Notes: generated from the sequence alone by a model not told the origin. A stretch of DNA of 64,000 nt from Propionispora hippei DSM 15287 (GCF_900141835.1 NZ_FQZD01000006.1:185024-249023); one strand, 5' to 3'. Counted from the stretch's first letter, positions 1 to 10,609 are shown. Numbers and translations are program-made.

Positions 1-1
1 G

Positions 2-1909
2 TTTGAGACCTTCAAACCAATTCCAGACGAACTGTACTCACCGCAAATTCCCGGCGCCGAGGAGCAGATCCGCTCGATGTCGTACCAAAGAGCGCATGAA
101 CTGTATGGCGATCCGCTGCCGGAAGTGGTGGCTGCCCGCTTGAAGTATGAACTGGATGCCATTATCAATAACGGGTTTGCCGTACTGTATCTCATTGCTC
201 ACAAGCTGGTTAAGAAATCGCTGGACGATGGCTATCTGGTTGGTTCACGGGGTTCGGTCGGCTCTTCCTTTGTGGCTACGATGACCAGTATTACCGAAGT
301 AAACCCATTGCCGCCCCACTGGCGTTGCACGGCCTGTTTGTACAGTGAATTTGTTACTGACGGCAGTGTAGGCGGCGGCTATGATTTGCCTGACAAAGAT
401 TGTCCTCATTGCCAGCGGCCAATGGAGAAAAACGGACATGATATTCCGTTTGCCGTTTTCATGGGCTTCCACGGCGACAAGGTGCCTGATATCGACTTGA
501 ATTTCTCCGGTGATTATCAGCCGGTAGCCCATAAATATACGGAGGAACTGTTTGGCCGGGACAATGTATTCCGGGCCGGAACGATTGCGACGATTGCCGA
601 TAAGACAGCCTATGGCTTTGTTAAAAAATATTTCACTGAGAAGAATATCTCGGTCCGTGATGCCTACATCAACGGTCTGATCAACGGCTGCACCGGCGTC
701 AAACGAACTACCGGCCAGCATCCGGGCGGCATTATGGTCGTACCCCGCGATATGGATGTGCACTATTTTACCCCCATTCAGCATCCGGCCGATGATGCCA
801 AGTCGGGTACGATAACCACCCATTTTGATTACCACTCGATCAGCAGCAGGCTGGTCAAGCTGGATATTCTCGGTCATGACGATCCGACAGTGATTAGAAT
901 GCTGGAGGATTTGACCGGCATTGACGCCAAGCAAATTCCCTTTGACGATAAAATCACGATGAGTCTATTTTCCTCAACGGAAGCGCTCAACCTGACACCG
1001 GAAGAGCTGGGCAGCCAAGTGGGAACCTTCGGCATTCCCGAGTTCGGCACTAAGTTTGTTCGCCAAATGCTGGAGGATACGACGCCGAGCACCTTCAGTG
1101 AGCTGGTGCGAATCAGCGGCTTTTCCCACGGCACCGATGTCTGGCTTAACAATGCTCAGGATTTGATTAAGGCAGGCACGGCTAAATTGTCCGAGGCCAT
1201 TTCAGCCCGCGACGACATCATGATGTATTTGATACATAAGGGCTTGGAGCCGCAGCTGGCGTTTAAAATCATGGAGGGCGTCCGTAAAGGGAAGGGCGTA
1301 AAACCGGAAGATGTGGAAAAAATGAAGGCCAACAATGTACCGGAGTGGTATATTGAGTCCTGTCAAAAAATCAAGTACATGTTCCCCAAGGCCCATGCCG
1401 TGGCTTATGTTATGATGGCTTTCCGCATTGCCTACTGCAAAGTACACTATCCGCTTGCCTTTTATGCCTCCTATTTCACGGTCCGGGCTACCGAGTTTGA
1501 CGCCGATATTATTGTTCAGGGCGAAAAGGTGCTGCGCAGCCAGTTGGCCGATTTTGAGCAAAAGGGCAATATGATGACCGCCAAGGAAAAAGGCATGCAG
1601 ACTATTTTTGAAATGGCGCTGGAAATGTATCTCCGCGGCTTTAGCTTTAAACGGGTTAACCTATACTCTTCTCACGCAACGAAATTTCTTATTGTGGACA
1701 ACGGTCTGCTGCCGCCGCTGGCCTCCCTGCAGGGATTGGGCGACTCGGCCGCCCAGAATATTGTTCAGGCCCGAGAGGAACGGCCCTTTTCCTCAGTGGA
1801 GGACATCCGGGTGCGGGCCCGTGCTTCCAAGACGGTTATCGATATATTGCGCAACCATGGCTCCCTGAATGACTTACCGGAAACCGACCAAATCATGCTG
1901 TTTGCCTAA
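2..1909 (+). CDS. polC: DNA polymerase III PolC, C-terminal part (5' truncated by window edge)
   Basis: Replicative DNA polymerase of Firmicutes, here only the C-terminal ~635 residues. The frame is open from base 2, so the internal ATG at 77 is not the start. Visible landmarks are the family-C palm/finger sequence [13 protein letters not shown], a cysteine cluster (CTACLY and CPHC) typical of the PolC zinc-binding insertion, [12 protein letters not shown] with catalytic-type acidic residues, and [15 protein letters not shown]. The tail has the helix-hairpin-helix-like region and normal ending. It is followed by 247 bases carrying the promoter of the rimP operon, so polC is probably the last gene of its own transcript. 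Nothing looks broken. Confidence 0.97.
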   Translation, partial: FETFKPIPDELYSPQIPGAEEQIRSMSYQRAHELYGDPLPEVVAARLKYELDAIINNGFAVLYLIAHKLVKKSLDDGYLVGSRGSVGSSFVATMTSITEVNPLPPHWRCTACLYSEFVTDGSVGGGYDLPDKDCPHCQRPMEKNGHDIPFAVFMGFHGDKVPDIDLNFSGDYQPVAHKYTEELFGRDNVFRAGTIATIADKTAYGFVKKYFTEKNISVRDAYINGLINGCTGVKRTTGQHPGGIMVVPRDMDVHYFTPIQHPADDAKSGTITTHFDYHSISSRLVKLDILGHDDPTVIRMLEDLTGIDAKQIPFDDKITMSLFSSTEALNLTPEELGSQVGTFGIPEFGTKFVRQMLEDTTPSTFSELVRISGFSHGTDVWLNNAQDLIKAGTAKLSEAISARDDIMMYLIHKGLEPQLAFKIMEGVRKGKGVKPEDVEKMKANNVPEWYIESCQKIKYMFPKAHAVAYVMMAFRIAYCKVHYPLAFYASYFTVRATEFDADIIVQGEKVLRSQLADFEQKGNMMTAKEKGMQTIFEMALEMYLRGFSFKRVNLYSSHATKFLIVDNGLLPPLASLQGLGDSAAQNIVQAREERPFSSVEDIRVRARASKTVIDILRNHGSLNDLPETDQIMLFA

Positions 1910-1941
1910 GCATAAGGTTGTTAAAATCTGTGATGTCGGTG

Positions 1942-1970
1942 TTGTAAATCCTATCCTATGGTGGTATAAT
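1942..1970 (+). promoter_or_regulatory. SigA-type promoter for the rimP-nusA-infB operon
   Basis: TTGTAA at 1942-1947 and a perfect TATAAT at 1965-1970 are separated by 17 bases. It lies in the polC-rimP gap, about 190 bases before rimP, leaving a long leader. Confidence 0.75.
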
Positions 1971-1995
1971 TGATAAGGTATAATTTTGTTTACGC

Positions 1996-2029
1996 AGCTA
2001 AGAGTGGGATGTCAGCCCACTCTTTCCTC
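1996..2029 (+). terminator. Hairpin in the rimP leader, terminator-like
   Basis: An 8-bp stem AGAGTGGG/CCCACTCT closes a 7-base loop and is followed by a pyrimidine-rich TTTCCTCTT tract. It lies just downstream of the promoter at 1942-1970. A hairpin of this kind commonly precedes rimP in Firmicutes, so it may be an attenuator of the operon rather than only the polC terminator. A second hairpin (GAGCAG/CTGCTC, about 2098-2117) follows. Confidence 0.55.
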
Positions 2030-2156
2030 TTAATTACTGCTATTGACCTGCCAAATACAGGGTATAAGGGTGCGGGTTATTAGGCAACACTAAAAAGAGC
2101 AGGTATGTTGCTGCTCAATACCCGCAAGTGGCTACAAACGGTAGGGGGTTATCTAT

Positions 2157-2615
2157 TTGTCGAAGGAACAGATCGAAAATTTGGTGGAAGGCTTGGTTAA
2201 CGATATCATCGCTTCAACGGATTTGGAAATGGTAGACGTTGAATATGTGAAAGAACGCGAGTGGTATTTGCGTATCTTTCTTGATAAAGAAGGCGGTTTG
2301 GAAGTCGAGGACTGCCAATGGGTCAGCGAACGCCTTGAAAACAAGCTCGATGAGCTTGATCCGATAAAAGACAGTTATTACCTGGAAGTTTCGTCGCCGG
2401 GTATTGACCGGGCACTCAAAAAAGAACGTGATTTTGTCCGCCATAGCGGAGAAATGGTGGAAATCAGTACCTTTGCTCCGATTAACGGGAAGAAGAGCAT
2501 CGTGGGTACCTTAATCGGCTTAACCGATGGAAACATTCATGTCGATGTGGCTGGCACCGAAGTGATTGTGGCGCGGGAAAAAGCGTCTCAGGTCCGGCTG
2601 CACATTGACTTCTAA
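2157..2615 (+). CDS. rimP: Ribosome maturation factor RimP
   Basis: Assists maturation of the 30S subunit. The 152-residue length is normal for the family. The N-terminal alpha/beta domain shows the family pattern VDVEYVKEREWYLRIFLDKEGG, written here as VDVEYV then LRIFLDKEGG, and LEVSSPGIDR, the RimP signature, begins near residue 79. The start is TTG, preceded by GTAGGGGG about 9 bases upstream; no ATG is available at the expected N-terminus. It is the first gene of the rimP-nusA-rnpM-ylxQ-infB operon, 30 bases before nusA. Confidence 0.95.
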   Translation: MSKEQIENLVEGLVNDIIASTDLEMVDVEYVKEREWYLRIFLDKEGGLEVEDCQWVSERLENKLDELDPIKDSYYLEVSSPGIDRALKKERDFVRHSGEMVEISTFAPINGKKSIVGTLIGLTDGNIHVDVAGTEVIVAREKASQVRLHIDF

Positions 2616-2645
2616 TTTAGTTAAAATTGAATAGGGGGAATTATA

Positions 2646-3689
2646 GTGAACGCTGAATTTATGCAAGCATTTGAGCAGTTGGGAAAGGAAAAGGGAATTG
2701 CACCGGAGATCTTATTTGATGCGATTGAAGCAGCACTGATTTCAGCTTATAAAAGAAATTTCGGTTCGGCGCAAAACGTCATGGTATCGCTTGACCGGCT
2801 AACCGGCGAAATCCATGTGTACGCCCGCAAAAATGTTGTGGAAGAGGTTACCGACAGCCGCTTGGAAATGTCGTTGGCCGAGGCAAAGAGCATCGATCCG
2901 CGCTATGGTCTGGAGGATATTGTTGAAGTGGAAGTAACGCCGAAGGATTTTGGCCGCATTGCCGCGCAAACGGCCAAACAGGTTGTTGTGCAGAGAATCA
3001 GGGAAGCCGAGCGGGGCATTATCTACGAAGAGTTTTCCAACCGGGAAAGCGATATTCTGACAGGCATTGTCCAGCGTATGGAACAAAAAAACGTATTCAT
3101 CGATTTGGGCAAGGCGGAGGCTATTTTGGCGCCGTCCGAACAAATTAACGGTGAAACTTATCGTCACGGCGACCGCCTGAAAACTTACATAATTGAAGTC
3201 AAGAAAACGACAAAAGGACCGCAAATCCTCGTATCTCGCACACATCCCGGACTACTCAAGCGTTTGTTTGAATTGGAAGTACCGGAAATTCATGACGGTG
3301 TGGTGGAAATCAAATCAGTGGCCCGCGAACCGGGGTTGCGCTCGAAAATTGCCGTCCATTCCCGCGATGAAAATGTTGATCCCGTCGGCTCCTGTGTCGG
3401 CCACAAAGGGATGCGCGTGCAAACCATTGTCAATGAGTTGAAGGGTGAGAAAATCGATATCGTTAAGTGGAGCGTTGACCCGGCCAAATATATTTCCAAC
3501 GCCCTAAGTCCGGCCAAGGTGGTATCCGTCGAGGTGAATGAGGCGGAAAAAATCTCCAAGGTGATTGTTCCAGACTACCAATTGTCACTGGCGATTGGCA
3601 AGGAGGGACAAAATGCCCGCTTGGCCGCTAAGCTGACCGGCTGGAAAATTGACATAAAAAGTGAATCCCAGGCCCAATCCGCCATATAG
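2646..3689 (+). CDS. nusA: Transcription termination/antitermination factor NusA
   Basis: Binds RNA polymerase and nascent RNA to control pausing, termination and antitermination. The 347-residue protein has the N-terminal RNAP-binding domain (about 1-125), an S1 domain (about 135-200) and tandem KH domains (about 200-345) with [13 protein letters not shown] and the second GXXG-type loop [17 protein letters not shown]. It stops after KH2, lacking the acidic repeats of proteobacterial NusA, as usual in Firmicutes. Start GTG with AGGGGGA upstream. Confidence 0.97.
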   Translation: MNAEFMQAFEQLGKEKGIAPEILFDAIEAALISAYKRNFGSAQNVMVSLDRLTGEIHVYARKNVVEEVTDSRLEMSLAEAKSIDPRYGLEDIVEVEVTPKDFGRIAAQTAKQVVVQRIREAERGIIYEEFSNRESDILTGIVQRMEQKNVFIDLGKAEAILAPSEQINGETYRHGDRLKTYIIEVKKTTKGPQILVSRTHPGLLKRLFELEVPEIHDGVVEIKSVAREPGLRSKIAVHSRDENVDPVGSCVGHKGMRVQTIVNELKGEKIDIVKWSVDPAKYISNALSPAKVVSVEVNEAEKISKVIVPDYQLSLAIGKEGQNARLAAKLTGWKIDIKSESQAQSAI

Positions 3690-3703
3690 GGAGGGGAGTG
3701 GCT

Positions 3704-3970
3704 ATGCAGAAGAAAAAGATCCCGCAGCGTATGTGCGTCGGCTGCCAAGAGATGAAAAGCAAGAAAGAATTACTCAGGATTGTCCGTACGCCTGACGGCA
3801 GTATTGTTTTGGATGCCACCGGCAAGAAGGCCGGACGCGGTGCTTATATATGTCCGTCAGAGGAATGCTTTACCAAGGCTATGAAGCAAAAACGGATAGA
3901 AAAAGCGCTTAATCAGCCGATTGAGGCGGCTGTGTACGAAGCCTTGCGCGACGGAATAACAAAATTATGA
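3704..3970 (+). CDS. rnpM: RNase P modulator RnpM (YlxR)
   Basis: Small RNA-binding protein of the YlxR family, described in Bacillus subtilis as a modulator of RNase P. The signature [20 protein letters not shown] starts near residue 9, followed by [13 protein letters not shown] chose ATG 3704 (88 residues) because GGAGGGGA lies 6 bases upstream; an in-frame GTG at 3698 would abut that site. Its TGA overlaps the ATG of the next gene (ATGA), so the two are translationally coupled. Confidence 0.93.
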   Translation: MQKKKIPQRMCVGCQEMKSKKELLRIVRTPDGSIVLDATGKKAGRGAYICPSEECFTKAMKQKRIEKALNQPIEAAVYEALRDGITKL

Positions 3971-4275
3971 AGGAACAAAGAGTGATGTCGCTCCTGGGGC
4001 TGGCCCAAAAAGCCGGTAAAATCGTGTCAGGCGAACTGGCGGTGGAAAAGGCCGTCCGGTCAGGCAAGGCGAAGCTGATCGTGGTCGCGGCCGATGGTTC
4101 GGACAATACAAAAAAGGCCTATCAAAATATGGCAGCTTACTACAAACTGCCTTTTTACGAGATACTGTCCAAGGATGCATTGGGACAATGCATCGGAAAA
4201 CATAACCGTGCGGCACTGGCCGTCATTGATGAAGGCTTCAGCCGGTCATTAGACAGCATATTGAACGGGAAATGA
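3967..4275 (+). CDS. ylxQ: L7Ae-family ribosomal/RNA-binding protein YlxQ
   Basis: A 102-residue kink-turn RNA-binding protein of the L7Ae/L30e/Gadd45 family. It begins [15 protein letters not shown], the usual YlxQ N-terminus, and shows [14 protein letters not shown] and a C-terminal core that fit the fold. It overlaps rnpM by 4 bases and precedes infB, its conserved place. The exact RNA target is not known from the sequence. Confidence 0.9.
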   Translation: MKEQRVMSLLGLAQKAGKIVSGELAVEKAVRSGKAKLIVVAADGSDNTKKAYQNMAAYYKLPFYEILSKDALGQCIGKHNRAALAVIDEGFSRSLDSILNGK

Positions 4276-4324
4276 GAGTTTACCGGATGTGCCTTCGGGA
4301 GAGAACGAAAATGGGGGTGGATTG

Positions 4325-6889
4325 ATGTCCAAATATAGAATATATGAATTAGCTAAGGAATTTAATACAACCAGTAAGGTGATTATGGATATTCTGGCAC
4401 GCAACAATATGGCGGCCAAAAATCATATGAGCAGTGTGGACCAGGAAGCAAAGCAAATTATTGACCGTACCTTTGCCCGCAAAATTGATCAGCCGGTTCC
4501 GAGCAAAGCTCCGTCAGCACCGGCGGCGCCGGCGGCCAGACCGGAGTCAGCCCGGCCGCAGCCAAGACCGGGAGCTGTAGATGCACCACGGCGGGACCTG
4601 CGGAACGAACAGCCCAGTCGCCAGCAGCAGGGAGAACAGCGTCCTCACCAGCCCAATCGGAATAACGGAACGTTCCAGCAACAACGTCCGCAACAAGCTG
4701 CTCAGGGCAATCAGCAGCGCCCGCAGCAGCCTTTTCAGGGCAACAATCAACAGCGTCCGCAGCAGCAGGGCAACTATGCAAGACCGCAGCGCCCGCAGCA
4801 AAGCGGCGGGACTAATCAGCAGCGCCCACCGCAACAGGGTTCGCCAATTCATTCGCAGCAGCGTCCGCCTTATCAGGGGCCGCGCAACGCCGGCGGCACG
4901 GAGCAGCATAATGACAACCGGTCGAACAACCGGGGTCCGTCAGAACAACGTAACAACAATTCTGGTAACGCAGGCAACCGTTTTGCCGGACAGGGCCAGC
5001 AAAAACAACCATATAGCAACAACAATAACTTTAATAAGAATAAGCCTCATGGGGCAAACCGGCAGCAAAACCGTTCAAATCATGGCGGCAGAAACGCCCA
5101 TCGTTCACCGCAGCCTGTACAGCCTAAAGTGGAGCCGCCGAAACCGAAGAATATTAAATTGGGCGAGTCCATCATTGTTAAGGAATTGGCCAGCAAGATG
5201 GGCCGTGAAGCCAGTGAAGTCATCAAAAAGCTGATGATGCTTGGCGTAATGGTCACCATCAACCAGGAAGTCGATTTTGATACGGCATCGTTGATTGCCA
5301 CCGATTTTGGTGTAACAGTGGAGGCTTTGCCACCGGAAGAGGATCCGACGGAAATCCCTGAAATTGAAGATGACGAGGCAGATCTAGTGATAAGACCGCC
5401 GGTTGTAACGGTTATGGGTCATGTCGACCACGGCAAGACCTCGTTGTTGGATGCCATTCGCCAAACCCGGGTGACCCAGCAGGAGGCCGGCGGCATTACG
5501 CAGCATATCGGAGCCTACCAGGTTGTCTGTCAGGGCAAAAAAATCGTATTCCTGGATACCCCCGGTCACGAAGCGTTTACTGCTATGCGGGCCCGTGGTG
5601 CTCAGGTTACCGATATCGCTATTTTGGTGGTGGCCGCCGATGACGGCGTTATGCCGCAGACCATTGAAGCGATTAACCATGCCAAATCAGCCAAGGTGCC
5701 GATTATTGTGGCCATCAATAAAATGGACCGGCCGGGTGCCAATCCGGATAGGGTCAAGCAGCAGCTTGGCGATCACGGACTGGTGCCGGAGGACTGGGGC
5801 GGCGATACCATCATGGTGCCTGTCTCGGCTCATCAAAAAACCGGTATCGAAGAACTGTTGGAAATGATTCTGTTAATGGCGGAAGTGCAGGAAATTAAGG
5901 CTAACCCCAATCGGGCCGCCTATGGCATTATTATCGAAGCCGAGCTTGACAAAGGCCGTGGTCCGGTGGCTACCGTACTGGTGCAGAAGGGAACGCTGCG
6001 CATTGGTGATTCTATCATTGCCGGCACCGCTTTTGGCAAGGTACGGGCGATGGTCAACGACCGGGGCGAGAAGGTGAAGAAGGCGGAACCTTCGACACCG
6101 GTAGAAGTGCTGGGACTGGCGGATGTGCCGCAAGCTGGTGACATCTTAGTAGCCGTTGACGAAAAGACGGCCCGGGCAGTCGCCGAGAAGCGGATAGCCA
6201 AACGGCGTACCGAAGAAATGCAGCAGTCTCAGAAAGTGTCGCTGGATGACTTATTTAAACAAATCCAGGACGGAAATATTAAGGATCTGAACATTGTCAT
6301 TAAGGCCGATGTGCAGGGGTCGATCGAGGCGCTGCGCCAATCGCTCTTAAATCTCAATACCGGTGAGGAAGTGCGCGTTTCCATCGTACATGCCGGCGTC
6401 GGTGCAATCAACGAGTCGGATGTCATGCTGGCTTCGGCTTCCAACGCCCTAATTATCGGCTTTAACGTCCGTCCCGACGGCAATGCCCGTAAAGCGGCGG
6501 AAAGCGAGAAAATCGATATTCGTCTCTACCGGGTTATTTATGAGGCGATCAATGATGTGGAAGCGGCTATGAAAGGGATGCTGGCGCCGGAGTATAAAGA
6601 AGTGGTACAGGGACGACTGGAAGTCAGAAAGGTTATTTCCGTCCCTAAAACAGTGGTGGCCGGTTCCTATGTGCTGGAAGGCAAGATCACCAGAACCTCT
6701 CAGATTCGTGTCGTCCGCAACGGTGTTGTGGTGCATGAAGGCGAAATTGAAGCGCTGCGCCGCTTTAAAGACGATGTCAAAGAAGTGGCTGCCGGTTATG
6801 AATGCGGCATCTCGGTAGAAAAATTCCGTGATATCAAGGAAGGCGATATTATCGAGTCCTTTGTCATGGAAGAAGTAAAGAAAGGTTAG
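4325..6889 (+). CDS. infB: Translation initiation factor IF-2
   Basis: GTPase that places initiator tRNA on the 30S subunit. ATG 4325 gives 854 residues starting [13 protein letters not shown], the conserved IF-2 N-terminal domain; the upstream in-frame GTG at 4289 would add 12 unrelated residues. Residues about 55-270 form a Q/N/P/R-rich low-complexity linker. The second IF-2N domain follows (near 280-330). GHVDHGKT (365-372), DTPGHE and NKMDRP mark the G domain, followed by domains II-IV. Gene order and length are normal; the linker composition is noteworthy. Confidence 0.97.
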   Translation: MSKYRIYELAKEFNTTSKVIMDILARNNMAAKNHMSSVDQEAKQIIDRTFARKIDQPVPSKAPSAPAAPAARPESARPQPRPGAVDAPRRDLRNEQPSRQQQGEQRPHQPNRNNGTFQQQRPQQAAQGNQQRPQQPFQGNNQQRPQQQGNYARPQRPQQSGGTNQQRPPQQGSPIHSQQRPPYQGPRNAGGTEQHNDNRSNNRGPSEQRNNNSGNAGNRFAGQGQQKQPYSNNNNFNKNKPHGANRQQNRSNHGGRNAHRSPQPVQPKVEPPKPKNIKLGESIIVKELASKMGREASEVIKKLMMLGVMVTINQEVDFDTASLIATDFGVTVEALPPEEDPTEIPEIEDDEADLVIRPPVVTVMGHVDHGKTSLLDAIRQTRVTQQEAGGITQHIGAYQVVCQGKKIVFLDTPGHEAFTAMRARGAQVTDIAILVVAADDGVMPQTIEAINHAKSAKVPIIVAINKMDRPGANPDRVKQQLGDHGLVPEDWGGDTIMVPVSAHQKTGIEELLEMILLMAEVQEIKANPNRAAYGIIIEAELDKGRGPVATVLVQKGTLRIGDSIIAGTAFGKVRAMVNDRGEKVKKAEPSTPVEVLGLADVPQAGDILVAVDEKTARAVAEKRIAKRRTEEMQQSQKVSLDDLFKQIQDGNIKDLNIVIKADVQGSIEALRQSLLNLNTGEEVRVSIVHAGVGAINESDVMLASASNALIIGFNVRPDGNARKAAESEKIDIRLYRVIYEAINDVEAAMKGMLAPEYKEVVQGRLEVRKVISVPKTVVAGSYVLEGKITRTSQIRVVRNGVVVHEGEIEALRRFKDDVKEVAAGYECGISVEKFRDIKEGDIIESFVMEEVKKG

Positions 6890-6903
6890 CACTTACCGCT
6901 TTG

Positions 6904-6950
6904 GATTCTGTGAATGCCGGCGAAATGTGTTCGTCAGCATTCACTGGATT
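6904..6950 (+). repeat. Inverted repeat between infB and rbfA
   Basis: GTGAATGC (near 6911) pairs with GCATTCAC (near 6938-6945), and the inner CGGCGAA/TTCGTC arms extend the stem. No T-run follows, so it is more likely an RNA-processing or stabilising hairpin than a terminator. Confidence 0.5.
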
Positions 6951-7000
6951 AGGTTAGCAAGGTACTGACGGTAAGGTGTTTGATAGAACGGAGGATAGTT

Positions 7001-7357
7001 ATGGGACAACTCCGCGTGGAAAAGGTTCAGGAGTTTATTAAGCAGGAAGCCAGTAAAATTATCTTAAATGAATTGAAAGATCCCCGGGTCGGCTTTGTGA
7101 CGGTGACTCAGGTGGAAGCGACCGGCGACCTCAGGCATGCGAAAATATATGTGAGTCTGATGGGTAGTGATGAACAGAAGGCTCAGACCTGGGAAGGACT
7201 GCAAAAGGCGCTCGGTTTTTTGCGTTCAGAAATCGGCAAACGGCTGCGTATGCGTTTTTCACCTGAGCTGACCTTACATTTGGATGAATCATTGGATTAT
7301 AGTGATAAAATACAAAAATTGCTCTTAAAAATAAAAGAAGATGAGGATAACCGGTAG
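7001..7357 (+). CDS. rbfA: Ribosome-binding factor A
   Basis: 30S maturation factor with a KH-like fold, 118 residues. It shows the family features MGQLRVEKVQEFIKQE, LKDPRVGFVTVTQVE and a C-terminal LHLDESLDYSDKI. ATG 7001 was chosen because CGGAGG lies 6 bases upstream; the open frame extends to a TTG at 6980 but that adds an atypical N-terminus. Its TAG is one base before the next start codon. Confidence 0.95.
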   Translation: MGQLRVEKVQEFIKQEASKIILNELKDPRVGFVTVTQVEATGDLRHAKIYVSLMGSDEQKAQTWEGLQKALGFLRSEIGKRLRMRFSPELTLHLDESLDYSDKIQKLLLKIKEDEDNR

Positions 7358-7358
7358 T

Positions 7359-8312
7359 ATGGAAATGTCATTTGCAAGTATAGCAGCTTTGCTTGCGGCA
7401 GCGCGCAGCCTGGTGATTACCGGGCACATCCATCCTGATGGTGACTGCCTGGGGTCTGTTCTGGCGCTGTATCATGGGCTGGTGGCGGCCGGCAAAAAGG
7501 TTCAGATGCTGATTGATGATGATATTCCCGCTATGTACCGCTTTATGCCAGGAGTTGAGTTGATCGGCAAACCTGCCGATGCCAAGCTTGTCTGCGATGC
7601 TCTGGTGGTACTGGATGCCAGTGATGCCGAACGGATCGGCAAGGTTGGTGCCGTGGTAGCGGCGCCGGTAATTAATATTGATCACCATACCTCCAATGTT
7701 AAGTTTGCCGATTATTGGCTCATAGACAGTCAAGCTGCCGCAACCGGTGAACTCATTCTTAGGCTGCTGCGGGAAATGAGGACGGAAATTACCGAGGACA
7801 TTGCTATTTGCTTATATACGGCGATTGCCACGGATTGTGGATTTTTTAAATATGCCAATACTTCTCCGTCTACCTTGCGGGATGCTGCTCAACTGATGGA
7901 GTGTGGTGCACAGCCACACTTAATAGCCGAACAATTGGACACTCGTCCGCTGGCCACGCTGACGGCGCTGGGCAAGGTGCTGCAAACGTTGGAGTTTCAC
8001 GCCGGAGGGCAGATTGCGACTATTAGCGTAACCAGGGAAGTAGGCGAGTACGCTCAAAATACCGAAGGCTTTATAAATTATCCGCGGACGGTGGAAGGCG
8101 TGGAAGTGGCGATTATGTTCAAAGAAGCTGAAGATAAAAATGTCAGAGTCAGTTTGCGTTCGAAGAATATCGATGTCAGCAGCATTGCCTTGACTTTTGG
8201 CGGTGGCGGACATATGCGTGCTGCCGGCTGTACGGTAACAGGCAGCCTAAAGGATGCGCAGGTCAAAGTGGTGGCGGCTGTGACGGAAGCCCTGGACAGG
8301 ACGCCGCTATGA
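7359..8312 (+). CDS. nrnA: DHH/DHHA1 phosphoesterase, NrnA-like (nanoRNase / pAp or cyclic dinucleotide phosphatase)
   Basis: About 317 residues. The DHH domain carries HIHPDGDCLGS and VINIDHHTSN, whose Asp/His residues bind two metals; the C-terminal DHHA1 domain has the GGGGHMRAAGC nucleotide-binding loop. Relatives degrade nanoRNA, pAp and in some lineages cyclic dinucleotides; the substrate cannot be chosen here. ATG 7359 has GAGGAT about 10 bases upstream; ATG 7341 is an in-frame alternative. It ends with an ATGA overlap into truB. Confidence 0.9.
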   Translation: MEMSFASIAALLAAARSLVITGHIHPDGDCLGSVLALYHGLVAAGKKVQMLIDDDIPAMYRFMPGVELIGKPADAKLVCDALVVLDASDAERIGKVGAVVAAPVINIDHHTSNVKFADYWLIDSQAAATGELILRLLREMRTEITEDIAICLYTAIATDCGFFKYANTSPSTLRDAAQLMECGAQPHLIAEQLDTRPLATLTALGKVLQTLEFHAGGQIATISVTREVGEYAQNTEGFINYPRTVEGVEVAIMFKEAEDKNVRVSLRSKNIDVSSIALTFGGGGHMRAAGCTVTGSLKDAQVKVVAAVTEALDRTPL

Positions 8313-9181
8313 CGGCAGGAGTTATTAATGTTTTGAAACCGCCAGGAATGACATCGCATGATGTCGTTTCTTTTATTCGCCGGACTTATGGCCTTAAACG
8401 GGTGGGCCATGCCGGTACGCTGGACCCGGCCGCTGCCGGTGTGCTGCCGGTTTTTTTAGGCGCGGCCACCCGGTTGATTGAATATGTGACCGACTGTGAT
8501 AAAAGCTACCGGGTGGAGTTGACCTTCGGTTATGCCACCGATACCGGCGACGATACGGGGACGGTTATTGCCCAGGCGCCTTGTCCGGCACTGCCGGTCG
8601 AGCGGCTGACGGCGGTGCTGCGCTCCTTTTTAGGTGATAGCGAGCAAATCCCGCCGATGTATTCGGCCATCAAAGTGAATGGGAAGAAACTGTATGATCT
8701 GGCCCGTTCCGGGGTTACCATCGAGCGTCAGCCCCGTAAAATTACCATCACTGACATCCAATTGCTTACGGTCAAGGACAATACCCTGTTATTTGATGTG
8801 GTATGTTCTAAGGGGACCTATATCCGGTCTTTATGTATGGATATTGGTGAAAAAGTAGGTTGTCCGGCGGTTATGAGCTTCCTGGTACGGACCAGAGTCG
8901 GGCAATTTCCCCTGCAGGAGGCCTTGACGGTGGAAGAAATCGGGCAAGATAAAGAACGGGCTCTACAGCCGGTGGACAGTTCGCTCGGCCATATGCCGGA
9001 GCTGCGGCTCACGGCGGCACAAGCACAAGCCTTTCTCTATGGACAGAGCATAGCTTGCGCCAGCAGCGAAACTCTGCCGTTGCGTATTTACAACGAGCAA
9101 GGTTTACTGATCGGTATCGGCCAAAGTAAGGATAATTCCCTGCTTGTGCCGGTCAAGGTTTTTCCGGACGATATCCGGTGA
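8309..9181 (+). CDS. truB: tRNA pseudouridine-55 synthase TruB
   Basis: Makes pseudouridine 55 in the T-loop of tRNAs. The 290-residue protein starts with the family signature INVLKPPGMTSHDVV and has GHAGTLDPAAAGVL with the catalytic Asp39. A C-terminal PUA-like tail is present (AQAFLYGQSIACAS). The start overlaps the previous stop, so translation is coupled to the DHH protein. Confidence 0.95.
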   Translation: MTAGVINVLKPPGMTSHDVVSFIRRTYGLKRVGHAGTLDPAAAGVLPVFLGAATRLIEYVTDCDKSYRVELTFGYATDTGDDTGTVIAQAPCPALPVERLTAVLRSFLGDSEQIPPMYSAIKVNGKKLYDLARSGVTIERQPRKITITDIQLLTVKDNTLLFDVVCSKGTYIRSLCMDIGEKVGCPAVMSFLVRTRVGQFPLQEALTVEEIGQDKERALQPVDSSLGHMPELRLTAAQAQAFLYGQSIACASSETLPLRIYNEQGLLIGIGQSKDNSLLVPVKVFPDDIR

Positions 9182-9248
9182 TGTTGCAAGTAGTAATACT
9201 GAACTCCACTAACAGCTGGTAATGGGGGATCAGTATAAGGAGAGTCGT

Positions 9249-10193
9249 ATGGAAAGTTTTGATAAGATTGCTAAACTTACACTTCAATATAAAAACATTG
9301 TGATTGCTCTGGGGACTTTTGACGGTTTGCACAAAGGCCATCAGAGCGTGATCAGCCGGGCGGTGGACATTGCCAGGGCCTCGAACGGCACCAGCGTGGT
9401 GTTTACTTTCAGCAATCATCCCCTTTCGGTGCTGGACCCGCTGCGTTGTCCGCCTAAGCTTATCAGCCAGGAGGAAAAAGAGACTCTGCTGGCTGATATG
9501 GGGGTGGATGTGTTTGTCGCCATTCCTTTCAATCAGGAATTTCTGACGCTGTCGCCACAGAAGTTTATTGAATTATTGCTGGCGGACTTTGCGCCGCGGC
9601 ATATTGTAATTGGTCCCAATTACTCCTTCGGCAACAAAGGGGAAGGTACGCCGGACCTGTTGGCCAAGGCTGGCCGGCGGCATGGTTTTGCCGTTGATGT
9701 TCAGCCGGCTGTATACGTCGATCAGCAGCTTGTCAGCAGTACGTTAATCAGACAGATGATCGCTCAGGGGCAGGTTGATGAGGCTGCCCGGCTGCTTGGC
9801 CGTCCCTTTGCTCTTACCGGCAAGGTCATTGACGGCGATAAGCGGGGCCGGACGATTGGTTTTCCCACAGCCAATATGGAACTGGAACCGGCGTTTGCCA
9901 TCCCGGCCAATGGGGTATATGCGGTTCAGGTTTGGTTAAAGGGGAAACGGTATAGCGGTGTGGCTAACGTTGGTACCAACCCTACTTTTCACGGTGTGGA
10001 GCAGCGGCTGGAAGTACATCTCCTGGATTTCTCCGGCGATTTGTACGGGCAGGTTCTGTGTACGCAGTTTGTGGCCTGGCTGCGCGGAGAAGTGGTATTT
10101 ACCGGTATAGAGGAGCTTAAAAACCAGATCGACCGGGATATTCAGGCAGCCTTGCCGTATTTGAAAGAAAATATTAATAAATACGGTACATGA
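9249..10193 (+). CDS. ribF: Bifunctional riboflavin kinase / FAD synthetase RibF
   Basis: Converts riboflavin to FMN and FMN to FAD. The N-terminal nucleotidyltransferase domain has GTFDGLHKGHQ and the C-terminal flavokinase domain has GRTIGFPTANM, NGVYAVQVW and NVGTNPTF. ATG 9249 gives 314 residues and has AAGGAGAG 6-10 bases upstream; the in-frame ATG 9222 lies before that site. Last gene of the operon; a promoter for rpsO begins at its stop codon. Confidence 0.95.
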   Translation: MESFDKIAKLTLQYKNIVIALGTFDGLHKGHQSVISRAVDIARASNGTSVVFTFSNHPLSVLDPLRCPPKLISQEEKETLLADMGVDVFVAIPFNQEFLTLSPQKFIELLLADFAPRHIVIGPNYSFGNKGEGTPDLLAKAGRRHGFAVDVQPAVYVDQQLVSSTLIRQMIAQGQVDEAARLLGRPFALTGKVIDGDKRGRTIGFPTANMELEPAFAIPANGVYAVQVWLKGKRYSGVANVGTNPTFHGVEQRLEVHLLDFSGDLYGQVLCTQFVAWLRGEVVFTGIEELKNQIDRDIQAALPYLKENINKYGT

Positions 10194-10222
10194 TTGCATT
10201 ATTTGTTCTAATATGGTAAAAT
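10194..10222 (+). promoter_or_regulatory. SigA-type promoter for rpsO
   Basis: TTGCAT (10194-10199) and TAAAAT (10217-10222) are 17 bases apart, directly after the ribF stop codon. Confidence 0.65.
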
Positions 10223-10340
10223 ATCATTTGTGTAATTCTGCTGGTAATTCCAGCAAAGCGTGAACCATAGCGAGGATGTTCGAGTCTCCAACGTTCGTCT
10301 TGGCTAATGGGGATAGAATATGAGGAGGTAGTAGTAAAAT
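10223..10340 (+). promoter_or_regulatory. rpsO 5' leader, candidate S15 autoregulatory RNA
   Basis: About 115 bases between the promoter and rpsO with several possible stems, including CTGGTAATTCCAG (near 10240-10252). S15 mRNA leaders in several bacteria bind S15 to repress translation. The fold here is inferred, not computed. Confidence 0.35.
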
Positions 10341-10607
10341 ATGTTAACACCTGAATTAAAACAACAGCTTATCGAAAAGTTCCGCGTTCATGAGGCCGAT
10401 ACCGGATCGCCGGAAGTGCAAATTGCCATTCTGACCGAGCGGATCAACTATCTGACCGGACACTTGAAGGAACATAAGAAGGACCATCATTCCCGTCGCG
10501 GCCTTTTGAAAATGGTTGGCCAACGCAGAGGCCTCTTAAACTATTTGCGCGATAATGATATTGCCCGTTACCGTTCCATTCTTGAAAAACTCAATCTGAG
10601 GAAATAG
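10341..10607 (+). CDS. rpsO: 30S ribosomal protein S15
   Basis: 88 residues, the standard bacterial length. The signature [15 protein letters not shown] and [15 protein letters not shown] are complete, as is the C-terminal [15 protein letters not shown]. Strong ribosome-binding site TGAGGAGG. It sits between its own promoter and a strong terminator, separated from pnp, as in many Firmicutes. Confidence 0.98.
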   Translation: MLTPELKQQLIEKFRVHEADTGSPEVQIAILTERINYLTGHLKEHKKDHHSRRGLLKMVGQRRGLLNYLRDNDIARYRSILEKLNLRK

Positions 10608-10609
10608 AC

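Noticed and set aside
4547..5012. Open frames on both strands within the IF-2 linker
   Set aside because: They are by-products of the repetitive CAG/CGN-rich linker DNA.
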